From Roseateles chitinivorans (GTDB lineage: Bacteria; Pseudomonadota; Gammaproteobacteria; Burkholderiales; Burkholderiaceae_C), in NCBI RefSeq assembly GCF_002761755.1, contig NZ_PEOG01000020.1, forward strand, positions 28,885-92,884: 64,000 nucleotides of DNA, given 5' to 3'. The notes under the pieces were generated by a model, which was given only the letters and a program-made list of their open reading frames with translations, did not search any database and was not told where the DNA came from. This document shows positions 27,040 to 36,351 of the stretch, piece by piece; position 1 is the first letter of the stretch; every line of letters begins with the position of its first letter. The position numbers and the translations under genes are program-made.

Positions 27040-28782
27040 ATGACTGCCCCCGCGTTCGTTCCCGATATCGTCGGTATTGACCTCGGCACGACTCATTCGC
27101 TGGTGGCCTACTGGCGCGATGGCGCCTCCCGCCTGATCCCCAACGCGCTGGGCCAGACGCTCACGCCGTCGGTGGTGAGCCTGGACGAAGACGGCAGCGT
27201 GCTGGTCGGCCTCGCGGCGCGGGAGCGCTTGCAATCGCATCCGGATCGCACGGTGGCGAGCTTCAAGCGCGGCATGGGCACGGGCACGTGCTACACGCTG
27301 GGCGAGCGCCAGTTCCGCGCCGAGGAGCTCTCCGCGATGGTGTTGCGCGCGCTGCGGGCCGACGTGCGGGCCTGCTTCGGCCAGGACGTCGATCGCGCCG
27401 TGATCACCGTGCCCGCCTACTTCTCCGATGCTCAACGCGCCGCCACTCGCAACGCCGGCCTGATCGCGGGCTTCGTCGAGGTCAGCCTGCTCAACGAGCC
27501 CACCGCCGCCGCGCTGGCTTATGGCCTCAACCAGCAGGAGGACAGCCAGTTCCTCGTCTTCGACTTCGGCGGCGGCACCTTCGACGTGTCCATCCTGGAG
27601 CTCTTCTCCGGCGTGATGGAGGTGCGCGCCACGGCGGGTGACAACCAGCTTGGCGGCGACGACGTGGATGGCTGCATCGAGCGCTGGGTGATGGGCGCCG
27701 CTGGACTGCCCGACACGCTGCTGCGCGACGAGCGCTTCGTCTCCAAGCTCAAGGCCCGATGCGAGGCCGCCAAGCGCGCGCTGGGACCTTCCGGCGCGGT
27801 GCCGATCGCGTTTCAGCACGACGCCCACGTGGTCGACCTGAGCTTGCGCGCCGAGGACCTCGAACGCCTGATCCAACCGGTGCTGGAGCGGCTGCGCCAG
27901 CCGGTGGAGACCGCCATCCGCGACGCCCGCATCAGCACCGCCGACCTGTCGGCCATCGTGCTGGCCGGCGGCAGCTCGCGTCTGCACGCGGTGCGGCAAC
28001 TCGTGACCCGGATGTTCGGGAAGTTCCCGAGTGCGAGCATCAACCCGGACGAGGTGGTGGCGCTGGGCGCGGCGGTCCAGGCCGGACTGAAAGCCAACGC
28101 GGCGGAACTGGTCGAGCGGGTGATGACCGACGTCTGCCCCTATTCGCTGGGCATCGAGAGCGCCAAGCAGGTGAGCGCCGACCGGCTGACGGCCGGTTTC
28201 ATGTCGCCGATCCTGCCGCGCAACACCGTCGTGCCGGCCAGCCGCGTCGAATCGTTCTCTCCCATCCACCCGCAGCAGAAGGTGATTCAGGTCCGCGTCT
28301 ACCAGGGCGAGGCGCGGCTGGTGAAGGACAACATCCTGCTCGGCCAGTTCGACGTGGACCTGCCGCGCTTCAGCGCCGAGCACAAGCCGCATGTCGACGT
28401 GCGCTTCACCTACGACATCGACGGCCTGCTCGAGGTTGAAGCCACGCCGATGCTGGCCGGTCGTTCCGCTGGCGAGCCGCAGCGCCTGGTGATCCAGAAC
28501 TCCGACGAACGGCTGTCGCCGCAGGAGGTGGCCCAGCGCTTGAAGGCCCTGTCCGAGCTGAAGCTGCATCCGCGCGAGCGCATGGAGGTGCGAGCGCTCG
28601 TCGCCCGCGCCGAGCGGCTGTTCATGCAGGTCAGCCGCGACGACCGGGAGCAGTTGGGGACGGCGATCACGCGCTTCGAACTCGACCTCGACTCCCAGGA
28701 TCCGCGCCGCATCGAGCAAGGCGGCGAGATCCTGCGTCGCCTGGTGCACCAGATCGAAGCCGATTCGCCGCTGGGGGTGTGA
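27040..28782 (+). CDS. hscC: Hsp70-type chaperone, HscC family
   Basis: A 580-residue Hsp70. The ATPase domain shows IGIDLGTTHSLVAYW-type phosphate 1 (near the N-terminus), VITVPAYFSDAQRAATRNAG, FDFGGGTFDVSILE, and VLAGGSSRLHAVRQLV. The substrate domain is short and ends without the long lid of DnaK (LKLHPRERMEVRALVARAERL). These traits fit HscC, the specialised Hsp70 that in E. coli works with DjlB/DjlC-type J-proteins rather than DnaJ. The next gene starts at its stop (TGATG overlap) and encodes such a J-like protein. Clients unknown. Confidence 0.92.
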   Translation: MTAPAFVPDIVGIDLGTTHSLVAYWRDGASRLIPNALGQTLTPSVVSLDEDGSVLVGLAARERLQSHPDRTVASFKRGMGTGTCYTLGERQFRAEELSAMVLRALRADVRACFGQDVDRAVITVPAYFSDAQRAATRNAGLIAGFVEVSLLNEPTAAALAYGLNQQEDSQFLVFDFGGGTFDVSILELFSGVMEVRATAGDNQLGGDDVDGCIERWVMGAAGLPDTLLRDERFVSKLKARCEAAKRALGPSGAVPIAFQHDAHVVDLSLRAEDLERLIQPVLERLRQPVETAIRDARISTADLSAIVLAGGSSRLHAVRQLVTRMFGKFPSASINPDEVVALGAAVQAGLKANAAELVERVMTDVCPYSLGIESAKQVSADRLTAGFMSPILPRNTVVPASRVESFSPIHPQQKVIQVRVYQGEARLVKDNILLGQFDVDLPRFSAEHKPHVDVRFTYDIDGLLEVEATPMLAGRSAGEPQRLVIQNSDERLSPQEVAQRLKALSELKLHPRERMEVRALVARAERLFMQVSRDDREQLGTAITRFELDLDSQDPRRIEQGGEILRRLVHQIEADSPLGV

Positions 28783-30407
28783 TGCCTGTCTACCTGCCCA
28801 GCTACTTCGTCGCGCTCGGCCTGGACGAGACAGCCACCGAGGCGGACGTCAAGGCTGCCTACGCCTCCCGGCTCAAGCAACTGGACCGCGCGCGCGATCC
28901 CCTGGGGTTCCAGGACCTGCGCGGCCACTATGAGGCCGCGATCGCGCACTTGCGCGAAGGGCGCGGCTTCCTGGAGATCGAGTTCCTCGGCGACGAGCCG
29001 GAGACCGCGCCGGCTTCAGCGCCGGCTCCAGCACCGGCTCCAGCACCGGCTTCAGCGTCGTCGCCGTCGCCTCAGCCGGACCTGGAGATCGATCCCGCGC
29101 GCGTCGCGGAGGCGGCCTACGAGGCCTTCCTCGCCGCCTTCTGGCGCCTCGACGCTCGGGCGCTGGCCGCCGCCGTGGGTGTGCTGCGGGATGCGCTGGC
29201 GTCGCCGGCGCTGGCCTCGCTGGCAGCGCGGGAGGCCTTCGAGCGGCGCGTTGTGGGCGCGCTGCTGAGCCGCAGCCTCCGACGCCGCTCCGGCCTGCTG
29301 CTCTTCGCCGCGATCGAGGCCTTCCGTTGGTCGGAACGAGTGCCGCTGGCGCCGCCCGGCAGTGACGAGTCCGGTCTGCATCGATGGATGGATGCGGCGC
29401 TGCTGCTCGATGAGCGCGACCGCACCGTCTGGCTCTGGCTCGCCGAGGAGCCGCGCCCGATGTTGATCGGTGCGGCGCCTTTGCACCGAAACTTCGACTG
29501 GAACAGTGCCGTCCGCGAAATCTGCTGCCAGCCGGGTGAGCTCGGAGCTTGGCATGCGCTGGCGGCCGGCGAGCCTGTCGCGCCATCGCCGGCGGACGCA
29601 GCGCCGGCGCCGCGGCTGGGGGATTCACCGCTGCCGTCGCGCACCACGCTGCGGGAATGGCTGCAATGGCTGATGTCGCCCGCATTCCTGCTGCTGGTCG
29701 CGCCCCTGTTGATCGCCGGCCTGGTCATGGGCCTGCTGTGGCTGCGCGGCGAGGGCCGCGAGCCCGAGAACCGGCTGACCTGCGCGGCCCGCTTCGCCGC
29801 TGCGGCGCAGGGGCATTGGAAGGGCCTGAGCATCGGGCAGGTGGAGCAACTGAACCGCTGCGCCCATGAAGCGCCGCCGCCGACGTGCGAGGACCGTGGG
29901 CGTCTGAAGCGGCTGAACCGCCTCGCGGCGGTGTTGATCGGTTCGCAGGATGGCGGCCCTGCCGACGTGGGCTATTTCTTCGGCAAGGACGAGGTGGTGC
30001 TCGATCCGGAGGATGGGCAATGGGTGGCGACCCGCGGCGAGCCCTGCGGCCGGGCGGCATGGGAGCTTTATCGGACCGGCGGCTGGCTGCGGCTCGGCCA
30101 CGGACCGACGGCCGAGGCCATCGTGCGCCGGGGCGCCGTCTGTACAGAGATGGCCGGCTCCGGGCGCGGCGGGAACGCCTCCCCAACGCACGGCGTCGCC
30201 AGCGAATGGGCGGCTGACGACTGGGTCTTCAAGCTGCTCAGTCGGACCGACGCCTGGCAGGTCGCCACGCACCCGAATGGCCTGGAGGGCATTGCGCCGG
30301 CGCCGATCAAGCTGGATTCACTTGTCTCCACCGATCCGAAGCTCACCGAAGCGCGGGTCGAAAGCTGGGAAGGCAAGGCACCGGCCTGCGTGGCCGCCGG
30401 CGGCTGA
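28782..30407 (+). CDS. J-domain-like membrane protein, partner of HscC
   Basis: A 541-residue protein coupled to hscC (ATG 28782 overlaps the hscC stop by one base). Residues 1-60 form a J-like helical hairpin (YFVALGLDETATEADVKAAYASRLKQLD), but the canonical HPD is replaced by DRARDP. An Ala/Pro linker (about residues 72-100) is encoded by tandem 12-mers. A helical region follows. One membrane helix near residues 305-325 (FLLLVAPLLIAGLVMGLLWL) anchors a C-terminal domain of about 200 residues that has eight or so cysteines and no known motif. DjlB/DjlC-type proteins share this layout. The C-terminal domain could select clients. Confidence 0.82.
   Translation: MPVYLPSYFVALGLDETATEADVKAAYASRLKQLDRARDPLGFQDLRGHYEAAIAHLREGRGFLEIEFLGDEPETAPASAPAPAPAPAPASASSPSPQPDLEIDPARVAEAAYEAFLAAFWRLDARALAAAVGVLRDALASPALASLAAREAFERRVVGALLSRSLRRRSGLLLFAAIEAFRWSERVPLAPPGSDESGLHRWMDAALLLDERDRTVWLWLAEEPRPMLIGAAPLHRNFDWNSAVREICCQPGELGAWHALAAGEPVAPSPADAAPAPRLGDSPLPSRTTLREWLQWLMSPAFLLLVAPLLIAGLVMGLLWLRGEGREPENRLTCAARFAAAAQGHWKGLSIGQVEQLNRCAHEAPPPTCEDRGRLKRLNRLAAVLIGSQDGGPADVGYFFGKDEVVLDPEDGQWVATRGEPCGRAAWELYRTGGWLRLGHGPTAEAIVRRGAVCTEMAGSGRGGNASPTHGVASEWAADDWVFKLLSRTDAWQVATHPNGLEGIAPAPIKLDSLVSTDPKLTEARVESWEGKAPACVAAGG
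29007..29054 (+). repeat. Four tandem 12-bp units inside the J-like gene
   Basis: Units GCGCCGGCTTCA, GCGCCGGCTCCA, GCACCGGCTCCA and GCACCGGCTTCA lie end to end and encode APAS/APAP. Each unit is four codons, so copy-number change would keep frame and alter linker length. Confidence 0.8.
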
Positions 30408-30642
30408 CGCGCGGCCAAGGGTCGAAGCGCTGCGCCGTCGCCACGCGCGGGCCGAGGGCGCAGCCATGACCCCGTTGCCCGCCCCCGGTCGCCGCTCACT
30501 GCATGCACATCGCTGATCGCTGTTGGCCGCCCGCTCGCCGCCATCCGCTCGCGGTTTCCCGCCATCCGCCGCAGCGCAGGCGATGCCAGCATTGCCGCGG
30601 CCCACAGTGGCATCTCCTCCACCGAGATCCGGGGTGTGTTGC

Positions 30643-31344
30643 ATGTCGTCTCCGAAGCGTCCCCCAATGGCCCGTCTGCGCGAGTGGCTGCGCGAGAACC
30701 GCGGCTTCCTGCTGTTCCTGGTCGGCTTTCTGTTCTTCCGCACCGCGATCGCGGACTGGAATCCGGTGCCCAGTGCCTCGATGCGACCGACCATCCTCGA
30801 AGGCGACGTCGTCTTCGTCGAGCGCGTGGCCTACGACTGGAAGCTGCCGCTGACCGACATCTCGCTGCGGCGCACCGGCGAGCCGCGGCGCGGCGACGTG
30901 GTCACCTTCGGCTCGCCGCGCGACGGCACCCGGCTGATCAAGCGCATCGTCGCCGTGCCCGGCGACACGGTGGAACTGCGAGGTGATCGGTTGATCCTCA
31001 ATGGCGAGCCCGCGACCTACGCGCCGGTCGAGGAAGTGGCCGAGACGCTGGTGCCCGGCGTCGCAGTGCGGGGCCTGCGCGAGATCGAGCAATGGGGCGG
31101 CCAGCGCCGCGTGGTGCAGTTCCTGCCGGAGGTCCGCGCGCGGCGCGACTTCGGCCCGGTGGTCGTGCCCGCCGATCAGTTCTTCATGATGGGCGACAAC
31201 CGTGACAACAGCGAGGACTCGCGCTTCATCGGCTTCGTGCCGCGGCGGCTCATCATCGGGCAGGCGCACCGGGTGCTCGTCTCGGCCGACATCACCGGCC
31301 GCTGGGCGCCGCGCTGGGACCGGTTCGCCGCGCCGCTGCGGTGA
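30643..31344 (+). CDS. lepB: Signal peptidase I, short single-anchor form
   Basis: A 233-residue type I signal peptidase. One membrane helix (FLLFLVGFLFFRTAIADW, about residues 22-39) precedes the catalytic region. The nucleophile is Ser46 in PSASMRPTI, and the general base is Lys100 in LIKRIVAVPGD. Box E MMGDNRDNSEDSRFIGFVP is present. It removes signal peptides from exported proteins on the periplasmic side. Homology starts close to ATG 30643; ATG 30667 is an alternative. It is not beside lepA, so it is probably an accessory copy. Confidence 0.9.
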   Translation: MSSPKRPPMARLREWLRENRGFLLFLVGFLFFRTAIADWNPVPSASMRPTILEGDVVFVERVAYDWKLPLTDISLRRTGEPRRGDVVTFGSPRDGTRLIKRIVAVPGDTVELRGDRLILNGEPATYAPVEEVAETLVPGVAVRGLREIEQWGGQRRVVQFLPEVRARRDFGPVVVPADQFFMMGDNRDNSEDSRFIGFVPRRLIIGQAHRVLVSADITGRWAPRWDRFAAPLR

Positions 31345-31547
31345 GGGCGCCTCGATGACGGCGACGCCGTCGACCGGGGGCATCGAGGGACGAAACGCAG
31401 CGGATGGCCGAAGCGACGCGCGTGGGAGACGCGATCGCGGATCGGAGACGCCCTTGGTACGGTCCGCATTGACCTGTGTCGCGCAGGGTCTCTGATGGCG
31501 CGCCGAGAATCGCCCGTCCTCTACCTCCAACGATCGACGAAACCCTC

Positions 31548-32258
31548 ATGACGGACCTGTCCCGCTTTCCCATCACGAAGAAGTGGCCCGCCCAGCATCC
31601 CGACCGGCTGCAGCTCTACTCGCTGCCGACGCCCAACGGCGTGAAGGTCTCGATCGCGCTCGAGGAGCTGGGCCTGCCGTATGAGCCGCACCTGGTCAGC
31701 TTCCAGACCGACGACCAGCTCACGCCCGAGTTCCTGTCGCTCAACCCGAACAACAAGATCCCGGCGATCATCGATCCGGACGGCCCCGGCGGCCAGCCGC
31801 TGCCGCTGTTCGAGTCCGGCGCGATCCTCGTCTACCTGGCCGAGAAGACCGGCCGGCTCATTCCGCAAGACCCGGCACGGCGCTACGAGACGCTGCAGTG
31901 GGTGATGTTCCAGATGGGCGGGATCGGGCCGATGTTCGGGCAGGTCGGCTTCTTCCACAAGTTCGCCGGCAAGGACTACGAGGACAAGCGGCCGCGTGAT
32001 CGCTACCTCAACGAATCGAAGCGCCTGCTGGGCGTGCTCGAGCAGCGCATGACCGGCCGCGACTGGATCATGGGCGACGAGTACACGATCGCCGACATCG
32101 CGATCTGGCCCTGGGTCAACAACCTGGTGGGCTTCTACGGCGCCGGCGAGCTGGTGGGCTTCAGCGAGTTCAAGGAAGTCCAGCGCGTGCTCGCCTCGTT
32201 CCTGGCGCGCGACGCGGTCAAGCGCGGGCTGAACATCCCGGCGCGGTCGGCGGCCTGA
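31548..32258 (+). CDS. Glutathione S-transferase, YfcG/Ure2-like
   Basis: A 236-residue GST. The thioredoxin-like half contains LYSLPTPNGVKVSIALEELGLPYEPHLVSF, with the Asn that replaces Ser/Cys in YfcG-like enzymes, and NPNNKIPAIIDPDGPGG and ESGAILVYLAEKTG that bind glutathione. The helical half has LQWVMFQMGGIGPMFGQVGFFHKF and WIMGDEYTIADIAIWPWV. Relatives have disulfide reductase activity with glutathione. I chose ATG 31548 because homology begins there. It is a single gene, convergent with slyX, with a palindromic repeat downstream. Confidence 0.92.
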   Translation: MTDLSRFPITKKWPAQHPDRLQLYSLPTPNGVKVSIALEELGLPYEPHLVSFQTDDQLTPEFLSLNPNNKIPAIIDPDGPGGQPLPLFESGAILVYLAEKTGRLIPQDPARRYETLQWVMFQMGGIGPMFGQVGFFHKFAGKDYEDKRPRDRYLNESKRLLGVLEQRMTGRDWIMGDEYTIADIAIWPWVNNLVGFYGAGELVGFSEFKEVQRVLASFLARDAVKRGLNIPARSAA

Positions 32259-32271
32259 GCGCCCTCTGACC

Positions 32272-32306
32272 CCCTCTCCCGCTCGCGGGAGCGGGCAGGG
32301 GAGAGG
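32272..32306. repeat. Intergenic palindromic element between GST and slyX
   Basis: Core CTCCCGC (32276-32282), TC, GCGGGAG (32285-32291), flanked by CCCC and GCAGGGGAGAGG that extend the pairing imperfectly. Similar 'CCCCTCTCCCGC...' hairpins occur repeatedly in Burkholderiales intergenic DNA. It may end transcription from the convergent GST and slyX genes. Confidence 0.5.
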
Positions 32307-32327
32307 ACCAGTAGCCGTCGAAGGACT

Positions 32328-32576
32328 TCAATAGTGCGGCGGCAGCTCATCGCGCAGCGAGCCCGCGCCGTCGCCTCTTCCCTCGGGCACCTGCTTGCGC
32401 AGCTGCGCGATCTCGCGCACCAGCGCGTCGATCTGCTCCTGCTGCCGCGCGACCTGCGCGTTCAGGTGATCGACGAGGTCTTCCGCGAAGCTGGCCTTGA
32501 TCTCCAGCTCGGTCACCCGGGCCTCCAGGACCCGGACCTCCGCGGCCATCCCGGTGCCTGCTCCGTCCGCGCTCAT
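32328..32576 (-). CDS. slyX: SlyX family protein
   Basis: An 82-residue coiled-coil protein, a member of the SlyX family. The helical heptads run from VRVLEARVTELEIKASF to LVREIAQLRKQ, and it ends with the characteristic LPPHY. Function is unknown even in E. coli, where it is near slyD but unrelated to it. Its ATG overlaps the stop of the upstream DUF885 gene by 4 bp (ATGA), so it is probably translated with it. Confidence 0.88.
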   Translation of the reverse strand: MSADGAGTGMAAEVRVLEARVTELEIKASFAEDLVDHLNAQVARQQEQIDALVREIAQLRKQVPEGRGDGAGSLRDELPPHY

Positions 32577-34435
32577 GGCTTCGCCTTGGGCGCCGCGGCG
32601 GCCGGCGCGGCCGGCTGCGACATCAGTTCCGCGATCACCGAGACCGGCGCGTTCCCGTAGCTCAGGAACTGCTCGTTGAAGGCCTTGATGCTGAAGTCCT
32701 TGCCCAGCGCCTGCCGGCGCTGCTCGCGCAGTTCCATGATGTCGCTGTAGCCGCTGAAGTAGCTCGTCAACTGCACCGAGGTCAGCTGCACGCGACGCCA
32801 CTTCTCGCGCGCCTCCCGCTCGGTCTGGAAGGCCTGGCGCTGCAGCAGGTCCAGCGCCTGCGCCTCGGTCATGCCCAGCACGTGGACGCTGTAGTCCAGG
32901 ATCGTGTTGGTGACGCTGCGCAGGTTCCACTTGCCCCACATCAGCCACATCTCCGGCGCGTTCCCGCCGTAGCCGGACTCCAGCATCATCCGCTCGCCGA
33001 AGACGGCCCAGCCCTCGACCATCGCGCCGTTGCCGAACAGGGTCTTGACCAGCGACGGCGACTTGTTGGCATAGACCAGCTGCGTGTAATGGCCGGGCAC
33101 CGCCTCGTGGATGTTGAGGATCTGCAGGATCCAGTGGTTGTACTCGCGCAGCGAGCTTTCGGCCTGCTCGGGCGTGAGGTCGTCCAGCGGCGTGACGTTG
33201 TAGTAGGTGCGGTCCTGCGGACGATAGGGCCCGGGCGCCTCGATGCCGGCGCCGGCGACGCCGCGCTGGTACACCGGCGTCTCGCGCACGATCAGCGGCT
33301 TGCTCGCGTCCTGGGTCAGCAGGTCGTGGTCGTTGATCCAGCGCTCCAGCTGCGGGATCTGGGCGCGGATCTCCTTGACGAAGTCCTCGCGCTTGACGTG
33401 CCGCTCGCTCAGCTTGCCGATCACCGCGCCGATGCGCGCGAAGCGGTCCTCGGGCCGGGGCGCGTCGCCCAGGGTCTGGGTCCAGAGCTGATCCGACAGC
33501 TGCGCCATCTGCGTCAGCAGCGCTTCGCGCGCCTGGAGCGCCCTTTGGTACATCTGCTCGGCCGAATGCGTGGACTGGATGTCGTAGCCGAACTTCTTCT
33601 CGTACAGCGCCTGGCCGAGCCGGAAGCTGCGCGCCTGGCCGCTGGCCTTGCCCGCCGCCAGCGACTGCTTCAGCTGCGCGGTGTAGCGGTTGACGGCCGT
33701 CTTCGCCGCGGCGATGCGCGCGGTGAGCTGCTGGCGCTCGGTGGCTGTCAGCGATGCGGCGTCCGCTCCCTGCGCGGCCTTGGCCACTTCATCGAGCACA
33801 TTCAGCACGCCGGGCGCCTGGTCGATCGCCAGCTGCGTGTGCTCCAGCGTCGGCTGCTTCAGCAGCGCGGCGCCGGCCCGGTAGTAGGCCGGCACCTGCG
33901 CCAGTCGCGCCGAGATCGTCTTCAGCCGGGCCGGCAGCGGCGCGTAGTCGGTCGCCAGGATGTAGTCGATCGGTCCGGCGATGTTGAGGAAGGACGGATT
34001 CCACTCGTATTCGCGCAGCTCGGTCAGCTGGAAACGGTCGCTGCGCAGCTTGTTGAGCAGCTGGCCCAGGTCGGTGCGCGAGGCGGCGCTCAGCGTCGTC
34101 GCATCGACCGCCTCGAAGCGTCGCAGCCAGTCCGACGCGAAGGCCAGCGAGCGCGCGCGCATCGCGCGGTCCGGCGCCGGCAGTCGGTCGGCATATTCAT
34201 AGCGGCCCGCGGCGATGGCGGCGTCCGGATCCAGGCGCCAGAGCGCCTCGATGTAGTCGTTGGCCAGGCGCTGGAAGCGCGCGTCGGCGGTGGTTGCCGC
34301 GTCGGGCTCGGGGCGCAGCACATTGCGGGTCGGCTGGGCGGCCGGATCGGCCGCGAGCGCGGGCAGGGCGGTCCAGGCGCCGACGGTGGTCAGCGCGGCC
34401 ACGGCCAGCGCGCGAAGGGTGGGGCGGTGCGTCAT
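32573..34435 (-). CDS. DUF885 family exported protein, putative metal-dependent carboxypeptidase-like
   Basis: A 620-residue protein with a signal peptide (LAVAALTTVGAWTALPALAADP). It belongs to the DUF885 family, whose members have a peptidase-like fold. The segment IHEAVPGHYTQL (about residue 465) is an HExxPGH motif, and MVEGWAVFGERMMLESG provides the E-rich helix thought to complete the metal site. I start at ATG 34435, since the upstream frame is the antisense of feoB. It is followed by overlapping slyX. The substrate is unknown. Confidence 0.85.
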   Translation of the reverse strand: MTHRPTLRALAVAALTTVGAWTALPALAADPAAQPTRNVLRPEPDAATTADARFQRLANDYIEALWRLDPDAAIAAGRYEYADRLPAPDRAMRARSLAFASDWLRRFEAVDATTLSAASRTDLGQLLNKLRSDRFQLTELREYEWNPSFLNIAGPIDYILATDYAPLPARLKTISARLAQVPAYYRAGAALLKQPTLEHTQLAIDQAPGVLNVLDEVAKAAQGADAASLTATERQQLTARIAAAKTAVNRYTAQLKQSLAAGKASGQARSFRLGQALYEKKFGYDIQSTHSAEQMYQRALQAREALLTQMAQLSDQLWTQTLGDAPRPEDRFARIGAVIGKLSERHVKREDFVKEIRAQIPQLERWINDHDLLTQDASKPLIVRETPVYQRGVAGAGIEAPGPYRPQDRTYYNVTPLDDLTPEQAESSLREYNHWILQILNIHEAVPGHYTQLVYANKSPSLVKTLFGNGAMVEGWAVFGERMMLESGYGGNAPEMWLMWGKWNLRSVTNTILDYSVHVLGMTEAQALDLLQRQAFQTEREAREKWRRVQLTSVQLTSYFSGYSDIMELREQRRQALGKDFSIKAFNEQFLSYGNAPVSVIAELMSQPAAPAAAAPKAKP

Positions 34436-34485
34436 GGGGCGCGAGCATAGCCCGGCCGGGCCGGCGCGATGCGCGCCGGCCGCCC

Positions 34486-36351
34486 TCAGGCCAGCCACCA
34501 GCGGCTGATGTGGAAGGTCAGCCAGGAGGCGAGGTAGGCCAGGCCGAACAGGTAGGCCAGCATGACGGCCGGAATCTTGTAGCCCCCGGTCTCGCGCTTG
34601 ACCGCGGCGAGCGTCGAGATGCACTGCGGCGCGAAGATGAACCAGGCCAGCAGCGAGAACGCGGTCGGCAGGCCCCAGGTCGACGAGATCAGCGGCGTCA
34701 GCGCCTGCGCGGTGGCGTCGTCGCCGGTGGCCGAGAGCGCATACACCGTGCCCAGCGCGCTGACCGCGATCTCGCGCGCGGCCATGCCCGGCACCAGCGC
34801 CAGGCTGATCTGCCAGTTGAAGCCGATCGGCTCGAAGATCGTCGCCAGGCCGCGGCCCAGGTAGCCGGCGAAGCTGTACTCGATCGCCGGTCCGGTGGCG
34901 CCCTCGGGCGCGCCGGGGAAGGTCGACAGCACCCACAGCAGCAGCGTCAGCGCCAGGATGATGCCGCCCACGCGCTTAATGAAGATCTCCGCGCGCTGCC
35001 ACAGGCCGATCGCGACGTTGCGCGCATGCGGCCAGTGGTAGCTGGGCAGTTCCATCATCAGCGGGCGCACCTGCCGGCCGGCGTCGGTGAAGCGCTTGAG
35101 CACCCAGGCCACCGCCATCGCCGCGATGATCCCGGCGAAGTACAGGACGAACAGCACCAGCCCCTGCAGCTCGATGCCGCCCCACAACTCGCGTTGCGGG
35201 ATGAAGGCGCCGATCAGCAGCGCATACACCGGCAGCCGCGCGGAACAGGTCATCAGCGGCGCGATCAGGATGGTGACCAGCCGGTCGCGGGGATTGGCGA
35301 TCGAGCGGGTGGCCATGATCCCGGGAATCGCGCAGGCGAAGCTCGACAGCAGCGGGATGAAGCTGCGGCCCGACAGGCCCACCGAACCCATCAGCCGGTC
35401 CAGCAGGAAGGCCGCGCGCGGCAGGTAGCCGGACTCCTCCAGGATCAGGATGAAGAAGAACAGGATCAGGATCTGCGGCAGGAACACCAGCACGCCGCCG
35501 ACGCCCGCGATCAGGCCGTCGACGACCAGGCTGCGCAGGTGGCCCTCGGGCAGCAGCGCGCCGGCCTGCTCGCCGAGCCAGGCGGTGGCGGCCTCGATCC
35601 AGCCCATCGGCGCTTCGGCCCAGGCGAACACCGCCTGGAACAGGAAGAACAGCAGCACCGCCAGCAGGATCGGTCCGAAGACCGGATGCAGCACGATGCG
35701 GTCGACCTTGTCGCTGGGCAGCTCGCCCTGCAGCGCGTCCAGGCCGAGTTCCTTGAGGATGTGGCCGATGCGGGCGTTGTCCTCGCCCTCCGGCACGGCG
35801 CTGGCGGTCTTCCACAGCTCGGGCTGGTCCAGCACCGCGCGCAGGTCATCCAGGCCGTGGCCGTCGGTCGCGACCGTGCGGATCACCGGCACGCCGAGCA
35901 GGCCGCTCAGCTTGGCCGTGTCGATCTCGATGCCACGGCGCTGGGCCAGGTCGGCCATGTTCAGCGCGACCACGCAGGGCAGGCCCTGGCGCTGCACCGA
36001 CAGGAACAGGCGCAGGTTGCGACGCAGGTTGGTCGCGTCCAGCACGCAGACGATCAGGTCGGGGCGCTTCTCGCCCTGGGCGCGGCCGGCGAGCACGTCG
36101 ACGGTGACGCGCTCATCCGGGGAGCGGGGGTACAGCGAGTAGGTGCCCGGCAGGTCCAGCACCCGCAGCAGCTTGCCCGCGGCGGTCTTCAGCCGTCCTT
36201 CCTTGCGCTCGACGGTCACGCCGGCGTAGTTGGCGACCTTCTGGCGGCTGCCGGTCAGGCGGTTGAAGAGGGCGGTCTTGCCGCAGTTCGGATTGCCGAC
36301 CAGCGCCAGCAGCGGCCCGGCCGGGTGGATGTGGACGACGGCCTCACGCAT
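34486..36351 (-). CDS. feoB: Ferrous iron transporter FeoB
   Basis: A 621-residue iron(II) permease. The N-terminal G domain has ALVGNPNCGKTALFN (G1), the G2 switch YAGVTVERKEG, DLPGTYSL (G3) and NMADLAQRRG (G4), at about residues 13-140. The membrane domain has GVLVFLPQILILFFFILILEESGYLPR and FIPLLSSFACAIPGIMATR, the proposed gating cysteine region. Length is typical of short betaproteobacterial FeoB. It follows feoA with an 8-bp overlap; there is no feoC. Fur control is likely from the upstream box. Confidence 0.95.
   Translation of the reverse strand: MREAVVHIHPAGPLLALVGNPNCGKTALFNRLTGSRQKVANYAGVTVERKEGRLKTAAGKLLRVLDLPGTYSLYPRSPDERVTVDVLAGRAQGEKRPDLIVCVLDATNLRRNLRLFLSVQRQGLPCVVALNMADLAQRRGIEIDTAKLSGLLGVPVIRTVATDGHGLDDLRAVLDQPELWKTASAVPEGEDNARIGHILKELGLDALQGELPSDKVDRIVLHPVFGPILLAVLLFFLFQAVFAWAEAPMGWIEAATAWLGEQAGALLPEGHLRSLVVDGLIAGVGGVLVFLPQILILFFFILILEESGYLPRAAFLLDRLMGSVGLSGRSFIPLLSSFACAIPGIMATRSIANPRDRLVTILIAPLMTCSARLPVYALLIGAFIPQRELWGGIELQGLVLFVLYFAGIIAAMAVAWVLKRFTDAGRQVRPLMMELPSYHWPHARNVAIGLWQRAEIFIKRVGGIILALTLLLWVLSTFPGAPEGATGPAIEYSFAGYLGRGLATIFEPIGFNWQISLALVPGMAAREIAVSALGTVYALSATGDDATAQALTPLISSTWGLPTAFSLLAWFIFAPQCISTLAAVKRETGGYKIPAVMLAYLFGLAYLASWLTFHISRWWLA

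Noticed and set aside
24071..27043. A 990-codon plus-strand frame across the TonB receptor and the small partner gene
   Set aside because: Low-complexity translation opposite two well-supported genes.
34436..34936. An upstream extension of the DUF885 protein
   Set aside because: The added 167 codons are the shadow of feoB and are followed by a signal peptide at the chosen ATG.
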